Source: Proteus hauseri ATCC 700826
GTDB taxonomy: Bacteria; Pseudomonadota; Gammaproteobacteria; Enterobacterales; Enterobacteriaceae
Assembly (NCBI RefSeq): GCF_001654965.1
Contig: NZ_LXEV01000021.1
Coordinates: 62,001 to 126,000 of the forward strand
DNA length: 64,000 nucleotides
Direction: 5' to 3'
The position numbers and the translations under genes are program-made. The notes below the pieces were generated by a model, which worked only from the letters and a program-made list of their open reading frames with translations, did not search any database and was not told where the DNA came from. Below, in pieces: positions 21,489 to 33,514 of the stretch. Within the stretch, counting starts at the first letter, position 1; each line of letters begins with the position of its first letter.

Positions 21489-22610
21489 TTAATCATCAAA
21501 GTACCAGTAACCCTGATTCACTAAATGTGTTAATAAACGAACAAACTTAGGGTCACCTAGAGCATCACCTAAATGTTCTTTATCCACTTGGGCGTATTGG
21601 CACAAAGCATCGGCGGCTTCAATACGATCTGTATTCATTAACTCACCATTTACAAAACAGTTATCACCGACACGTAGTGCGCGAATACCGTTTAAACGAT
21701 TAAGTTTTTCGCCTTGCAGTAGTAAGTCATGAATTTCTGCATTTTCATAGAGAGGCTCAGGTACTGCCAAATCAAGTTCATGGCGGGATTGAGAAATAAA
21801 CTCACCAAACCAATGGCGGAATACTTCTGGTTGAGCCAATAAATCTTCCATCATGTCATGCAATTTATTGAGTTCTTGATGCTGAACTAACGCAGGATTT
21901 TCACGTGGTGTTAAATCTGGGTCGCTATATCGATAGCTACCTAAATCGTTAGCAAGAACATAGTCAGCAAAACCACTGAACAGCTCACGTGCATTTGGCG
22001 CACGGAAACCGACAGAATAGTTGAGTGATTCTTCAATTGCATAACCTTCATGTGGGAATCCAGGTGGAATATAAAGAATATCTCCCGGTTCTAGCTCTTC
22101 ATCAATAATTGCTTCAAATGGGTCAACTTGAAGTAAGTCTGGGTGAGGACAGTGTTGTTTCATTGGGATTTTTTCCCCAACACGCCAATGACGGCGACCT
22201 TGTCCTTGAATAATAAAAACATCATATTGATCAAGATGAGGGCCAACACCACCACCAGGAACTGAATAAGAGATCATGAGATCATCAATACGCCAGTCAG
22301 GTAAAACACGGAAAGGTTTCATTAACGCAGCACTAGGAAAATGCCAGTGATCAACCGCTTGAACTAATAAAGACCAATCTTTATCGCCAAGACCATCAAA
22401 GTCCTCAAAAGGTCCGTGTTTGACTCCCCATTGTCCGTCGTGACAGCTAACAAGACGGCTATCTACTTCATCTTCCATTGCAAGACCAGCAAGTTCGTCA
22501 GGAGATAAAGGATCAACAAAACAAGAAAAGCCGTTTTTTATTAATAAAGGGCGCTTTTGCCAATGGCTTTCTAAAAATGCATGCCAATCTAAATTAAGTT
22601 TATAGTCCAT
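21489..22610 (-). CDS. roxA: Ribosomal protein uL16 arginine 3-hydroxylase RoxA
   Basis: JmjC-type Fe(II)/2-oxoglutarate oxygenase (YcfD) that hydroxylates an arginine of L16. The metal motif HxD is in GPHLDQYDVF, the distal His is in FPHEGYAIEE, and the C-terminal winged-helix part is present. I chose ATG 22610 (MDYKLNLDWHAFLE), which aligns with E. coli YcfD and gives 373 residues; the frame is open 12 codons further upstream. Confidence 0.95.
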   Translation of the reverse strand: MDYKLNLDWHAFLESHWQKRPLLIKNGFSCFVDPLSPDELAGLAMEDEVDSRLVSCHDGQWGVKHGPFEDFDGLGDKDWSLLVQAVDHWHFPSAALMKPFRVLPDWRIDDLMISYSVPGGGVGPHLDQYDVFIIQGQGRRHWRVGEKIPMKQHCPHPDLLQVDPFEAIIDEELEPGDILYIPPGFPHEGYAIEESLNYSVGFRAPNARELFSGFADYVLANDLGSYRYSDPDLTPRENPALVQHQELNKLHDMMEDLLAQPEVFRHWFGEFISQSRHELDLAVPEPLYENAEIHDLLLQGEKLNRLNGIRALRVGDNCFVNGELMNTDRIEAADALCQYAQVDKEHLGDALGDPKFVRLLTHLVNQGYWYFDD

Positions 22611-22811
22611 TGTGTATGTCCTGAATTCGGGAAGCCTGAAAAACATAATATAATGAATTGAAACTTCCTGCTAAACATTCCTTTGAGCAATGTGAGTAAT
22701 AACGATTAACATAGTGATAAGTGAACAGATATCATACATAAATGAAATAATAGCAATAAGTAAGGTGTCTGATTGGTTGTTGTGTCATCAGTAGACACTT
22801 TTATATATGCA

Positions 22812-24275
22812 CTATTCTCGTTCTAAAGTTAGCTGTTGTTCTTTAAATACAACAGTAATTCGAGCGCCGCCTAATGGACTATCTGCGATAAGAATTTCAC
22901 CACTATATTGCTCAATAATATCAACTGCGATAGATAAACCTAAACCTTGTCCAGGGCGAAGGGTATCTGCTCGTGTTCCACGCAAAAAAATAGCTGCTCT
23001 TTTCTCTGGATTTACACCGGGACCATCATCATCAACAATAATAATGACGCTATTTTCAGTATTGTTAACGTTAATTTCGACAAACTCGAGACAATATTTA
23101 CATGCATTATCAAGAATATTTCCCATCACTTCCATAAAATCATTTTTTTCGCCTAGCCACATTATTTCTGGTGAAACATTTAAAGAAAGGTCAACACCTT
23201 TAGACTGATAGACTTTACTTAAAGCACTGCAAAGGTTGTCGAGTAATCCAGATAATGAATGAAGCTTTCGCGTAGTAATATCATGATCACCATGTATTGA
23301 TGCACGATGTAGATAATAACCCACTTGTTGAGATATGCGCTCAATTTGAGAGAGCATAATAGGTTCTGCTTGCTCTATCGTCATTTGTTTACCTGAACGT
23401 AAAGAGCGCAGTGTTGATTGTAATACTGCCAAGGGTGTTTTTAAGCTATGAGTTAAGTCAGATAAACTAGTGCGATATTTGCTATAGCGATTGCGTTCAT
23501 TACGTAACAGCACATTAAGGTTACGCACCAGTCCTTTTAATTCAGTAGGCGGATTTTCATCAAGATCACTACGAGAGCCTTTTTCTAACGCACTAATTTG
23601 TTCAATAACAGATTTTATCGGCCTTAAACTCCAATGGGCCGCTAGCCAAATTAAAGGTATTACTAATAGAAAGTTGGCAAGGAGAACATACAGAAACCAG
23701 TCCCATACTTGACTTGTTTTTTGCATTTTTTGAGGAATAGGATCGATAACGGCAATAGCAAGATAAGGAATATTATTTTCGGCAGGGTAATGATTTATCA
23801 CTACTGAGTGCGTTAATGAATCATTGCGAGAATATTCATCAAGTCTTTTTAAATAGGCTCGATATTGGGGGAGTTGTTGCAACATTAAACGCGTTGTTTT
23901 GACATCTGCTGTTATCTCGAATAAGCCTTCTTCATTACGCCACTTAGGATTAATGCTATTAGGAATTGATTTAGGTAAATCAGGTGGTGTCCATAACACA
24001 TCACCTTTGCTATCAAAAATAACCACTAGTGATGTATTGTTGTTATTTAAATTAGTAGGAAATTCAATATTCAGCTTACCATTTTCCCATTGAGCGAGGC
24101 TGTAGTAGAGATTGCTCTGGCTACGCATTAGCATATAGGTTGTTTTATCAATACTAACAATAGAACCAACAATTGCTACCAACCCATAAGAGAGAGTGAG
24201 TGCTAAAATAATGGCACTGGTAGCAAGTAGGAATCGGGTTCGTAATGAAAATGGTGAACGCTGTTTTTTTTGCAT
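22812..24275 (-). CDS. phoQ: Sensor histidine kinase PhoQ
   Basis: Inner-membrane sensor of low Mg2+, acidity and cationic peptides; phosphorylates PhoP. Helix 1 is about residues 14-38, the periplasmic PAS-like sensor about 40-190, and helix 2 about 194-215. HAMP and the HisKA box with phospho-acceptor H276 (LTHSLKTPLAV) follow, then N-box NILDNACKYC, G1 DDDGPGV and G2 GQGLGLSIA. In the sensor, the acidic cluster of the E. coli protein (EDDDDAE) is replaced by DEYSRND (residues 146-152). It has 487 residues and is one base from phoP. Confidence 0.95.
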   Translation of the reverse strand: MQKKQRSPFSLRTRFLLATSAIILALTLSYGLVAIVGSIVSIDKTTYMLMRSQSNLYYSLAQWENGKLNIEFPTNLNNNNTSLVVIFDSKGDVLWTPPDLPKSIPNSINPKWRNEEGLFEITADVKTTRLMLQQLPQYRAYLKRLDEYSRNDSLTHSVVINHYPAENNIPYLAIAVIDPIPQKMQKTSQVWDWFLYVLLANFLLVIPLIWLAAHWSLRPIKSVIEQISALEKGSRSDLDENPPTELKGLVRNLNVLLRNERNRYSKYRTSLSDLTHSLKTPLAVLQSTLRSLRSGKQMTIEQAEPIMLSQIERISQQVGYYLHRASIHGDHDITTRKLHSLSGLLDNLCSALSKVYQSKGVDLSLNVSPEIMWLGEKNDFMEVMGNILDNACKYCLEFVEINVNNTENSVIIIVDDDGPGVNPEKRAAIFLRGTRADTLRPGQGLGLSIAVDIIEQYSGEILIADSPLGGARITVVFKEQQLTLERE

Positions 24276-24276
24276 A

Positions 24277-24951
24277 TTAAGGTTTCATATCAAAGCGGTA
24301 ACCTTGTCCGCGTACCGTTACAATGACGTCATCAGCGTATTTTTCGAGTGTTTTTTTACGTAAACGTCCCATAAGCACATCAATAGTATGACTTTCTCGT
24401 AATTCAGCATCAGGATAGAGTTGGCGCATTAAGGCATCTTTACTGACAACTTTATTTTGGTTACGCATTAGCGTTTCTAAAATAGTGTATTCAAAAGCGG
24501 TTAACTTAATTTGCTCGCCTGAAATCATGAACTCTTTACGCGACAAATCCAACTCAAAAGGCGCTATTACAAGGGTTTGTGAAGCAATGCCCATGTTTCT
24601 TCGCATTAATGCCTGAATTCGTGCAACAATCTCCTCAAAATGAAAGGGTTTCGTCACATAATCGTCAGCACCTGCATTTAATGCAGAGACTTTCTCTTGC
24701 CAACTTTCTCGTGCCGTTAATACCATAATAGGTAAGGTAATATTGTTTTCTCGCCACCTGCGAATAAGACTAATGCCATCTTCATCAGGAAGACCTAAGT
24801 CAACAATTACAACGTCTGGCGCACCTTCTGCGATAAAATAGTCTGCCTCTTTGGCATCTTCTGCTGCATCAACTTGATGTCCTGCATCACGAAATTGCAC
24901 CGTTAAGTGATGACGGAGTAAAATATTATCTTCAATAATTAGGAGTCGCAT
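24277..24951 (-). CDS. phoP: Response regulator PhoP
   Basis: OmpR-family regulator paired with PhoQ. The receiver domain has an acidic pocket at E8/D9 (LIIEDN), the phospho-acceptor D51 ([10 protein letters not shown]) and the conserved Lys in [12 protein letters not shown]. The C-terminal winged helix ends [16 protein letters not shown]...[10 protein letters not shown] used ATG 24951 (MRLLIIEDN), which matches the family; the frame extends 12 codons upstream. It has 224 residues. In Proteus PhoPQ is linked to intrinsic polymyxin resistance. Confidence 0.96.
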   Translation of the reverse strand: MRLLIIEDNILLRHHLTVQFRDAGHQVDAAEDAKEADYFIAEGAPDVVIVDLGLPDEDGISLIRRWRENNITLPIMVLTARESWQEKVSALNAGADDYVTKPFHFEEIVARIQALMRRNMGIASQTLVIAPFELDLSRKEFMISGEQIKLTAFEYTILETLMRNQNKVVSKDALMRQLYPDAELRESHTIDVLMGRLRKKTLEKYADDVIVTVRGQGYRFDMKP

Positions 24952-25112
24952 TATTTCACCTTGTTTACAGTTATCCCCAACAGCCACTGTAAGACGATTA
25001 TAGCGTGATAGCTCACTATCTAAATTAAGTATGTGGGAATGTTGTACTCATTTATAATCAAAAATAGGTTATAAAAATAAAATATGAAATAGCATATTTA
25101 GCGTATATAGCC

Positions 25113-25144
25113 ATAAAAAAAGGCAGAGATTATCTGCCTTTTTA
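25113..25144. terminator. Terminator between phoP promoter region and purB
   Basis: AAAGGCAGA/TCTGCCTTT stem with A-run and T-run on either side, next to the purB stop. It serves the reverse-strand purB operon. Confidence 0.85.
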
Positions 25145-25152
25145 GTCGCTGA

Positions 25153-26547
<1,395 letters not shown>

Positions 26548-26555
26548 TTAAAGTA

Positions 26556-27185
26556 TTAACATTGAGCGAGAAAATCATCAGTTTGTCGTAGGATCGTTTT
26601 TTGATGAAGTAAAAAATCAAAACGACGGCCACCTACTTGACGCCAAAGTACAGCACTGCGTATACCTGTTAGTAATAATGCTCGGACTTTAGCCTGAATA
26701 ATTGGGTTACGTAATAACTCAACAGAGCCATGAACTTGAATACGAGGCCCTACTGGACTCACCGCATCCACATAAACGCCTGCAAGTGCATTAAATACAC
26801 CATCAGACATTGGCTCAAAATAGCTTTTTTGGCGTTCTAATTGCGCAATTTTTTGTGATAATTGGGCGCTGTATTGGCTATTTTTGCTGATAAGGCGTTC
26901 AAGATTGATTAAACCTTGCTGATAAGTCATTAGCTCAAGCGTAAGTTTTTCTCTTCTTACTGCTTGATGAATGGCTTTCAATGTTTGGAAGCCTAATTTC
27001 AGATGGCTTATTTGATTGCCATAAACATCAAGTGTTGATGTCGGATTGATATTAAAAATGCTGTTGACCATCACCTCAACATCTTTCTCATCACAGCTAC
27101 CTTGATAAGCAAATTGCTGAACAAGACGGCTTGCCTGGCAGATACCTGCCAGTGCAAGGGTAATATCACGAAAATCTTTAGCCAC
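26556..27185 (-). CDS. hflD: High-frequency lysogenization protein HflD
   Basis: Helical, membrane-associated protein that in E. coli binds lambda CII and favours lysis over lysogeny; its normal cell role is unclear. It has 209 residues and begins MAKDFRDITLALAGICQASR, the family N-terminus. It is two bases from mnmA and upstream of purB, the conserved mnmA-hflD-purB order. Confidence 0.95.
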   Translation of the reverse strand: MAKDFRDITLALAGICQASRLVQQFAYQGSCDEKDVEVMVNSIFNINPTSTLDVYGNQISHLKLGFQTLKAIHQAVRREKLTLELMTYQQGLINLERLISKNSQYSAQLSQKIAQLERQKSYFEPMSDGVFNALAGVYVDAVSPVGPRIQVHGSVELLRNPIIQAKVRALLLTGIRSAVLWRQVGGRRFDFLLHQKTILRQTDDFLAQC

Positions 27186-27187
27186 AT

Positions 27188-28300
<1,113 letters not shown>

Positions 28301-28381
28301 TCACTGCGGAAAAATAAGCGCCATACTTTACCATATCGCTAACAGGGGTGCACCAAACGAATACGTTTTCTTATTTTGTTT

Positions 28382-28834
28382 TTAAAGTTTAAAAGGTGCG
28401 CCGAAACTATCTAATAAAGTCAGAGGATAATGTTCGCCTTGTTGATAACATAAAAGGCTTTCTCTTACTAAAGGCGAGCGTAACTGTTTGCTATTAATGA
28501 TTTCATCAAAACTAACCCAATGGCAGCAATTTATATCATTATCATTAGGTTGTGTTTTGTGTAATTCTGTTGTTTCAATCAGAAATAGAAAACGTAAAAA
28601 AGGCGTATTATCTGGTGCAATCCATTGATGTAGTTTAAGAAAATATTGAACTGGTAGTGTTAAACCCGTTTCTTCCCATAACTCGCGTTGAACTGCCTGT
28701 ATTAATGTTTCATTCGCTTCAAGATGACCCGCAGGCTGATTCCATGTGGCTTTTCCGTTGACTGTTTCTTCAACAACCAGAAATTTATCTTGTGCATGAA
28801 CGATACAAGCAACAGTGACATGTGGTTTAAACAA
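28382..28834 (-). CDS. nudJ: Nudix phosphatase NudJ, TTG start
   Basis: Nudix hydrolase acting on HMP-PP and nucleoside di- and triphosphates. The Nudix box is [23 protein letters not shown], with GX5EX7REXXEEXGX spacing. The start is inferred as TTG at 28834: it gives (M)[17 protein letters not shown], the E. coli N-terminus, and sits six bases after GGAAGGAGA. It overlaps the rluE 3' end by 8 bases. The frame is open to 28855, but no better start is seen. It has 150 residues. Confidence 0.92.
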   Translation of the reverse strand: MFKPHVTVACIVHAQDKFLVVEETVNGKATWNQPAGHLEANETLIQAVQRELWEETGLTLPVQYFLKLHQWIAPDNTPFLRFLFLIETTELHKTQPNDNDINCCHWVSFDEIINSKQLRSPLVRESLLCYQQGEHYPLTLLDSFGAPFKL

Positions 28835-29456
28835 GATTGATCTCCTTCCATTCACCAGGGAGTAGGCTATCTAGCGTAATATTCCCCATACTAAAACGAA
28901 TAAGACGTAAAGTTGGGTAACCTATATGTGCTGTCATTCGTCGGACTTGGCGATTTTTCCCTTCAAACAACGTTATTTTTACCCAAGATGTTGGGATGGT
29001 TTGACGTTCTCTAATTGGCGGGATCCTTTCCCATAGCCATTTAGGTTGCTCTACTATTTCAATTTGTGCAGGTAATGTTTTGCCATCTTTTAATATTAAT
29101 CCTTCACGAAATTGTTGTAATTGTGAGGCTGTTGGTATGCCTTCTACTTGAGCATAGTAGACTTTGCCGGTTTTTTTACTTGGTTGAGTCAGTTTTGCTT
29201 GTAGCTTTCCATCATTTGTTAAGATGAGTAGACCTTCACTATCTCTATCAAGTCTTCCAGCAGCATAAATATCAGGAATAGGGATAAAATCTTTTAGTGT
29301 TTTTCGTCCACTTTCATCAGTGAATTGGACTAGAACATCAAAAGGCTTATTAAAGATAATCACTTTACGCTCACCTCTAGAGCGAGCGGGTTTTCCTCGA
29401 TGAGTAGAAGAGAAATGTTTTTTTGTTTTAGTCGTATTTTTAAGTTGATTTGGCAT
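28827..29456 (-). CDS. rluE: 23S rRNA pseudouridine(2457) synthase RluE
   Basis: RsuA-family pseudouridine synthase. The conserved catalytic block is [19 protein letters not shown] with Asp as nucleophile, followed by [10 protein letters not shown] and [15 protein letters not shown] basic N-terminal tail ([26 protein letters not shown]) lacks an S4 domain, as in RluE. It has 209 residues. It is divergent from icd and overlaps nudJ. Confidence 0.94.
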   Translation of the reverse strand: MPNQLKNTTKTKKHFSSTHRGKPARSRGERKVIIFNKPFDVLVQFTDESGRKTLKDFIPIPDIYAAGRLDRDSEGLLILTNDGKLQAKLTQPSKKTGKVYYAQVEGIPTASQLQQFREGLILKDGKTLPAQIEIVEQPKWLWERIPPIRERQTIPTSWVKITLFEGKNRQVRRMTAHIGYPTLRLIRFSMGNITLDSLLPGEWKEINLV

Positions 29457-29594
29457 AGTTTATTTATGTAAAAAATGGGAGATTGATTATACCTTAAAAG
29501 AGAAGCGATTGGCGTTAGCTGAATAATCAAGTAGTATTGACAGGTCTCTTACAAAAAATTAACAAAGCGTGCGCTTATATGAAAGGAGAGGTAA

Positions 29595-30848
29595 ATGGAA
29601 AGCAAAGTAGTTGTTCCGGCTAATGGCGCTAAGATTACACTAGATGCTAAAGGTAAGCTTGTTGTTCCAAATAATCCGGTTATTCCTTATATCGAAGGGG
29701 ATGGTATCGGTATCGATGTAACGCCAGCAATGTTAAAAGTTGTTGATGCGGCGGTTGAGAAAGCTTACGGCAAAGAACGTAAGATCCAGTGGATGGAAGT
29801 TTACACTGGTGAAAAATCAACACAGGTTTATGGTAAAGATGTTTGGTTACCAGAAGAAACCTTAGATCTTATCCGTGAATATCGAGTTTCTATTAAAGGC
29901 CCTTTAACAACGCCTGTTGGTGGCGGTATTCGTTCATTGAACGTGGCATTACGTCAACAACTTGATCTTTATGTGTGTTTGCGCCCAGTTCGTTACTACA
30001 AAGGCACGCCAAGCCCAGTTAAGCAACCTGAACTTACTGATATGATTATCTTCCGTGAAAACTCAGAAGATATTTATGCTGGTATCGAGTGGAAAGCTGG
30101 TTCTGCTGAAGCAGATAAAGTAATTAAATTCTTACAAGATGAAATGGGTGTCACTAAGATCCGTTTCCCACAAGAATGCGGTATTGGTATTAAGCCATGT
30201 TCAGAAGCTGGAACTAAACGTCTAGTTCGTGCTGCTATTGAATACGCTATCGATAATGATCGTGATTCAGTTACATTGGTACACAAAGGTAATATTATGA
30301 AATTTACCGAAGGTGCCTTTAAAGACTGGGGTTATGAGTTAGCGCGTGAAGAGTTTGGCGGTGAGTTATTAGATGGCGGCCCTTGGGTTAAAATCAAAAA
30401 TCCTAAAACGGGTAAAGCGATCATTGTTAAAGATGTTATCGCGGATGCATTCTTACAACAAATCTTACTACGTCCAGCAGAGTATGATGTTATCGCATGT
30501 ATGAACCTTAATGGCGACTACATTTCTGATGCATTAGCTGCGCAAGTTGGTGGTATTGGTATTGCTCCAGGTGCAAATATTGGTGATGAGTGTGCTTTAT
30601 TTGAAGCGACTCACGGTACCGCGCCTAAATATGCAGGCCAAGATAAAGTAAACCCAGGTTCTATTATCCTTTCTGCTGAAATGATGCTACGCCACATGGG
30701 TTGGACAGAAGCGGCTGACTTAATCATTAAAGGTATGGAAGGCGCGATTGCCGCTAAGACCGTAACTTATGATTTCGAACGTCAGTTAGAAGGCGCTAAA
30801 CTGCTGAAATGTAGCGAGTTTGGTGACGCGATTATCAAACATATGTAA
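29595..30848 (+). CDS. icd: NADP-dependent isocitrate dehydrogenase
   Basis: TCA-cycle enzyme making 2-oxoglutarate. The substrate loop [17 protein letters not shown] holds the serine that AceK phosphorylates in E. coli. Other marks are CLRPVRYY, the Asp ligands in [18 protein letters not shown], and the NADP site in [10 protein letters not shown]. It has 417 residues. The 3' end is intact ([15 protein letters not shown]). This matters because e14 and phage 21 insert in this part of icd, and an integrase of that type follows. Confidence 0.98.
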   Translation: MESKVVVPANGAKITLDAKGKLVVPNNPVIPYIEGDGIGIDVTPAMLKVVDAAVEKAYGKERKIQWMEVYTGEKSTQVYGKDVWLPEETLDLIREYRVSIKGPLTTPVGGGIRSLNVALRQQLDLYVCLRPVRYYKGTPSPVKQPELTDMIIFRENSEDIYAGIEWKAGSAEADKVIKFLQDEMGVTKIRFPQECGIGIKPCSEAGTKRLVRAAIEYAIDNDRDSVTLVHKGNIMKFTEGAFKDWGYELAREEFGGELLDGGPWVKIKNPKTGKAIIVKDVIADAFLQQILLRPAEYDVIACMNLNGDYISDALAAQVGGIGIAPGANIGDECALFEATHGTAPKYAGQDKVNPGSIILSAEMMLRHMGWTEAADLIIKGMEGAIAAKTVTYDFERQLEGAKLLKCSEFGDAIIKHM

Positions 30849-30869
30849 TTGTTGATTTGATAAATAGTT

Positions 30870-30900
30870 AACGGGAGCTTATTAGTTCCCGTTTATTTTT
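30870..30900 (+). terminator. Intrinsic terminator after icd
   Basis: AACGGGAGCT/AGTTCCCGTT hairpin with one mismatch, followed by TATTTTTTG. Confidence 0.8.
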
Positions 30901-30946
30901 TGTACTATAAAATTCTTCCCCAAAACTCCTCCCCAAAACTGTTCAA

Positions 30947-32080
30947 TTAAACAGCAATAATTTGCCATTCTTTGCCTCTATCGTCGTGGTACTTATCGGT
31001 CATATTTTGTGTTTTATGCCCCAATAATTTTTGTGTATTAATTCCTTGTTCTCGATAAAGTCGCTCGGATAAAGATCGTTGCTCATGGAAAGTTGGTGCC
31101 GTACCTTTTTCCCAAGTTAACCCACACTTATCTCGCGCTTTTTTAAATGTTGTGGTTAACGTATTTGGCGTGACTTGTTCACCGCGTTTCGCTTGTGCGG
31201 TGGTATGCCGATAATGCACGAGATATTTACTTACAACAGCATCACGACATTGAGCAACAACCTCCCTTAATGAGAGGTTGATAGCCTCACATTTAAGCGA
31301 GAGAGGGATGGCTAACTTACTGCCCGTTTTTTCTTGCTGTATATGTAACATGTCATCCCAAATATCAGAGAATTTCATTTTACAGATATCACCGATCCGC
31401 TGACCTGTGGTTAAGGCCAGCAACATGCCACATTGCAAGTAAGGAGGGTGGTTCTTAGCTTGCTGGTAAATAGTGCGCCATTCGTCCAATGTCATGCGTT
31501 CTCTTTTCACTCTGTTCCGTGGTTGTTTAGTTGCTTTCGCAGGATTGTAACCAGGAGGAACATAGCCAGCATGTTGAGCTTCTTTAAATACATCAATAAG
31601 CACCATGCGAACGACCTGAGCCATTCTTGAATGTCCTAATACTTTGACGGAATCTATTATTTCAGCGATATCTAATGCGGTTATCTCTTTTAATATTTTC
31701 GTACCACAATACTGACGGAATAAATTAATAGGTTTCATTTTTTGTCGATAAGAATTAATTTTTAATTCACCGATATCTAATCTTTCTTTTTGAATATCTA
31801 AATATTTATCTATCCATATATCGACAGATATTTCAGACTTATTTGTCTTAATTTTTGATAACCGTTCATTAATACTTAATAACTGTCGAGTATGTTGTTC
31901 AGCAATAATTGTATTGGCTTGAATGGCGGTTTCTCTCGCTTCTTGCTCGTCGGTGCCTAAGTTATGAAATTTACCGGTGATGGGATGTTTATATTGCCAA
32001 TAAATTTTGCCGTTACGTTTATCTAACTTTCGATATAGATTAGGGATGATAATTTTATGGGTTCGTGGTCGGGCAGCCAT
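30947..32080 (-). CDS. Phage integrase of the e14/phage 21 (icd-site) type
   Basis: Tyrosine recombinase. Catalytic residues are R228 (TTGQRIGD), K251, H332 and R335 (FHEQRSLSERLYREQG), H355 (LLGHKTQ) and the nucleophile Y364 (MTDKYHDDRG). The protein starts MAARPRTHKIIIPNLY and contains WQYKHPITGKFHNLGT, very close to recalled IntE of e14 and Int of phage 21, both of which target icd. It has 377 residues and all active-site residues. The 3' end faces icd across 98 bases. The xis gene overlaps its start by 26 bases. Confidence 0.93.
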   Translation of the reverse strand: MAARPRTHKIIIPNLYRKLDKRNGKIYWQYKHPITGKFHNLGTDEQEARETAIQANTIIAEQHTRQLLSINERLSKIKTNKSEISVDIWIDKYLDIQKERLDIGELKINSYRQKMKPINLFRQYCGTKILKEITALDIAEIIDSVKVLGHSRMAQVVRMVLIDVFKEAQHAGYVPPGYNPAKATKQPRNRVKRERMTLDEWRTIYQQAKNHPPYLQCGMLLALTTGQRIGDICKMKFSDIWDDMLHIQQEKTGSKLAIPLSLKCEAINLSLREVVAQCRDAVVSKYLVHYRHTTAQAKRGEQVTPNTLTTTFKKARDKCGLTWEKGTAPTFHEQRSLSERLYREQGINTQKLLGHKTQNMTDKYHDDRGKEWQIIAV

Positions 32081-32306
32081 CTGTAATTATCCTCTTAAGT
32101 CGTTCCGTTGATTTAGTAGGAATTTGAGGGAGAGACAGATAGCCCACATAACGAGCTTCTCTATCAACCATCCACTTGCGGCCCACTTTCATTGCAGGTG
32201 GTGCAATAAGGTTATTCTTTGCGTATTTTTGTAATACCGTCATGCAAGGAGAGGCATCTCCAAATTCCAACCTTGCCCACGCTTCAAGAGTCACCATTCT
32301 TGACAT
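32055..32306 (-). CDS. Phage excisionase
   Basis: Small basic winged-helix-like protein of 83 residues that would steer the integrase toward excision. The motif KVGRKWMVDREARYVG is typical of the lambdoid/P22 excisionase group. ATG 32306 is preceded by GGAGAG. It overlaps the integrase start, the usual xis-int arrangement. It appears intact. Confidence 0.85.
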   Translation of the reverse strand: MSRMVTLEAWARLEFGDASPCMTVLQKYAKNNLIAPPAMKVGRKWMVDREARYVGYLSLPQIPTKSTERLKRIITDGCPTTNP

Positions 32307-32391
32307 ATTTTCTCTCCATACTGCCGTATACAGTTTAAATAGACGTTAATTATGCTGGTGGTATTTATTTAAACTTTTTAGAACTGTTTAT

Positions 32392-32901
32392 TTAGTTCCT
32401 TTTACTTAATTCATTAAATCTACGTAAAAATAAAACTTTGGCTTGTAGTGGGGTTAATGGATTAACAATAAAATCACTCGTAGGAATACCTTCAAGCATT
32501 AGCCAATTGCTACCCACATCAATTTCTAAATCTCGTTTTTCGGTTGCTAACATCATTAAGTCGGCTAAATGCACAGCGTCCGACATAACGGGTGGTAAGT
32601 TATATTTTTGACGAATAACAGCATCAATTCTTTTTTCTATCACCTTATATTCAGGCAACAGCTTTTTAAGTGGTGATGGTCGCTCTTTGGCATAAGCCTC
32701 ATTGGCATCATGAAATAAGGCTTCTAAAGCATGGTCAGGTGCAACTAAATAGCTAATAGATACAGAGTACTGAGTAATAGAATAGAAATTATCAAGCTGT
32801 TCATTAAAACGTCATTTATTAGCAAACCCATTGGCAATATCTTGAATATCTATATCTTCAATCCGTATATCGAGATAATAGAAATATTTATTTGTTGCTG
32901 T
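32392..32901 (-). pseudogene. YfdR-like HD phosphohydrolase, decayed
   Basis: The intact-looking 3' part (from 32658) reads IEKRIDAVIRQKYNLPPVMS and LADLMMLATEKRDLEIDVG, matching phage-borne YfdR (HD-domain 5'-nucleotidase-like). The homology continues upstream in the same frame through HALEALFHDANEAYA and QLDNFYSITQYS. It crosses an in-frame TGA (complement of 32813-32815), where YfdR has Cys in CRF, to NKYFYYLDIRIED, and then hits a stop with no start codon. The gene is therefore broken in at least two places. It lies next to xis, as in enterobacterial prophages. Confidence 0.8.
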
Positions 32902-33514
32902 TTATTATTCTCTTCACACAATAAGAAAGGGTACTCGCTAAGTGGATACCTAAGATGAATTATCATGGATAAATACCAGCACCCTAGGAAAAAACAGTGT
33001 TAGTGTGATAAAGGTTCATTCTGTGTTACGCCTATTGTCTATGAAAACTTCGCTAATTTAGCCGCGTTTTATTTTTTCTATCGTTTTATAATTGATTTTA
33101 TTTCACTATCTCACTTATTTAAACCTCTATTTCTAAATTAATCGCGGCTAAGAAAATATTGTAAATATGGGGCATTTATTGAGTTTTAGAGAGTTAAGTC
33201 TCTGATTAATTATTTGAAAAATCTTGTATAGTAAGCCTCAATATATAAAAGTAATTTTCTTTATATATCAATTTGATAATAACAATATAAGGTATGTGAA
33301 AATTTATTTATGATCATCTGTTGGATGGGCCAAGCAATTATTTATTAATATCATTAATAGCAAGTCAATCTTATCTAAAGAACAATACTTCTACTTAATC
33401 AATAATCGACTTAAGTCAAATAAACTGAATATATCATTCAAATAACTAGTATTTACTTATAGTTATATATTGCGATAATTTCTCTCGAAAATACTAACAT
33501 AAAGGAACTATAAC
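32902..33514. other. AT-rich spacer, probable edge of the phage remnant
   Basis: No gene visible. The other attachment junction of the icd-targeted element would be expected to carry a copy of the icd 3' end; I did not find one here by eye. The last 200 bases should include the promoter of the outer-membrane protein gene. Confidence 0.4.

Noticed and set aside
22762-22803. Hairpin GTGTCT/AGACAC past phoQ as a terminator
   Set aside because: The T-tract is on the forward side only, and the loop is long; it does not clearly terminate the reverse-strand phoPQ transcript.
22807-23208. 133-codon forward frame inside phoQ
   Set aside because: Antisense to the conserved kinase domain of PhoQ; no ribosome site or recognisable family.
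30918-30940. Direct repeat TCCCCAAAAC twice, as a candidate phage arm site
   Set aside because: Only 10 bases, two copies, and close to the integrase stop; not enough to call an attachment site.
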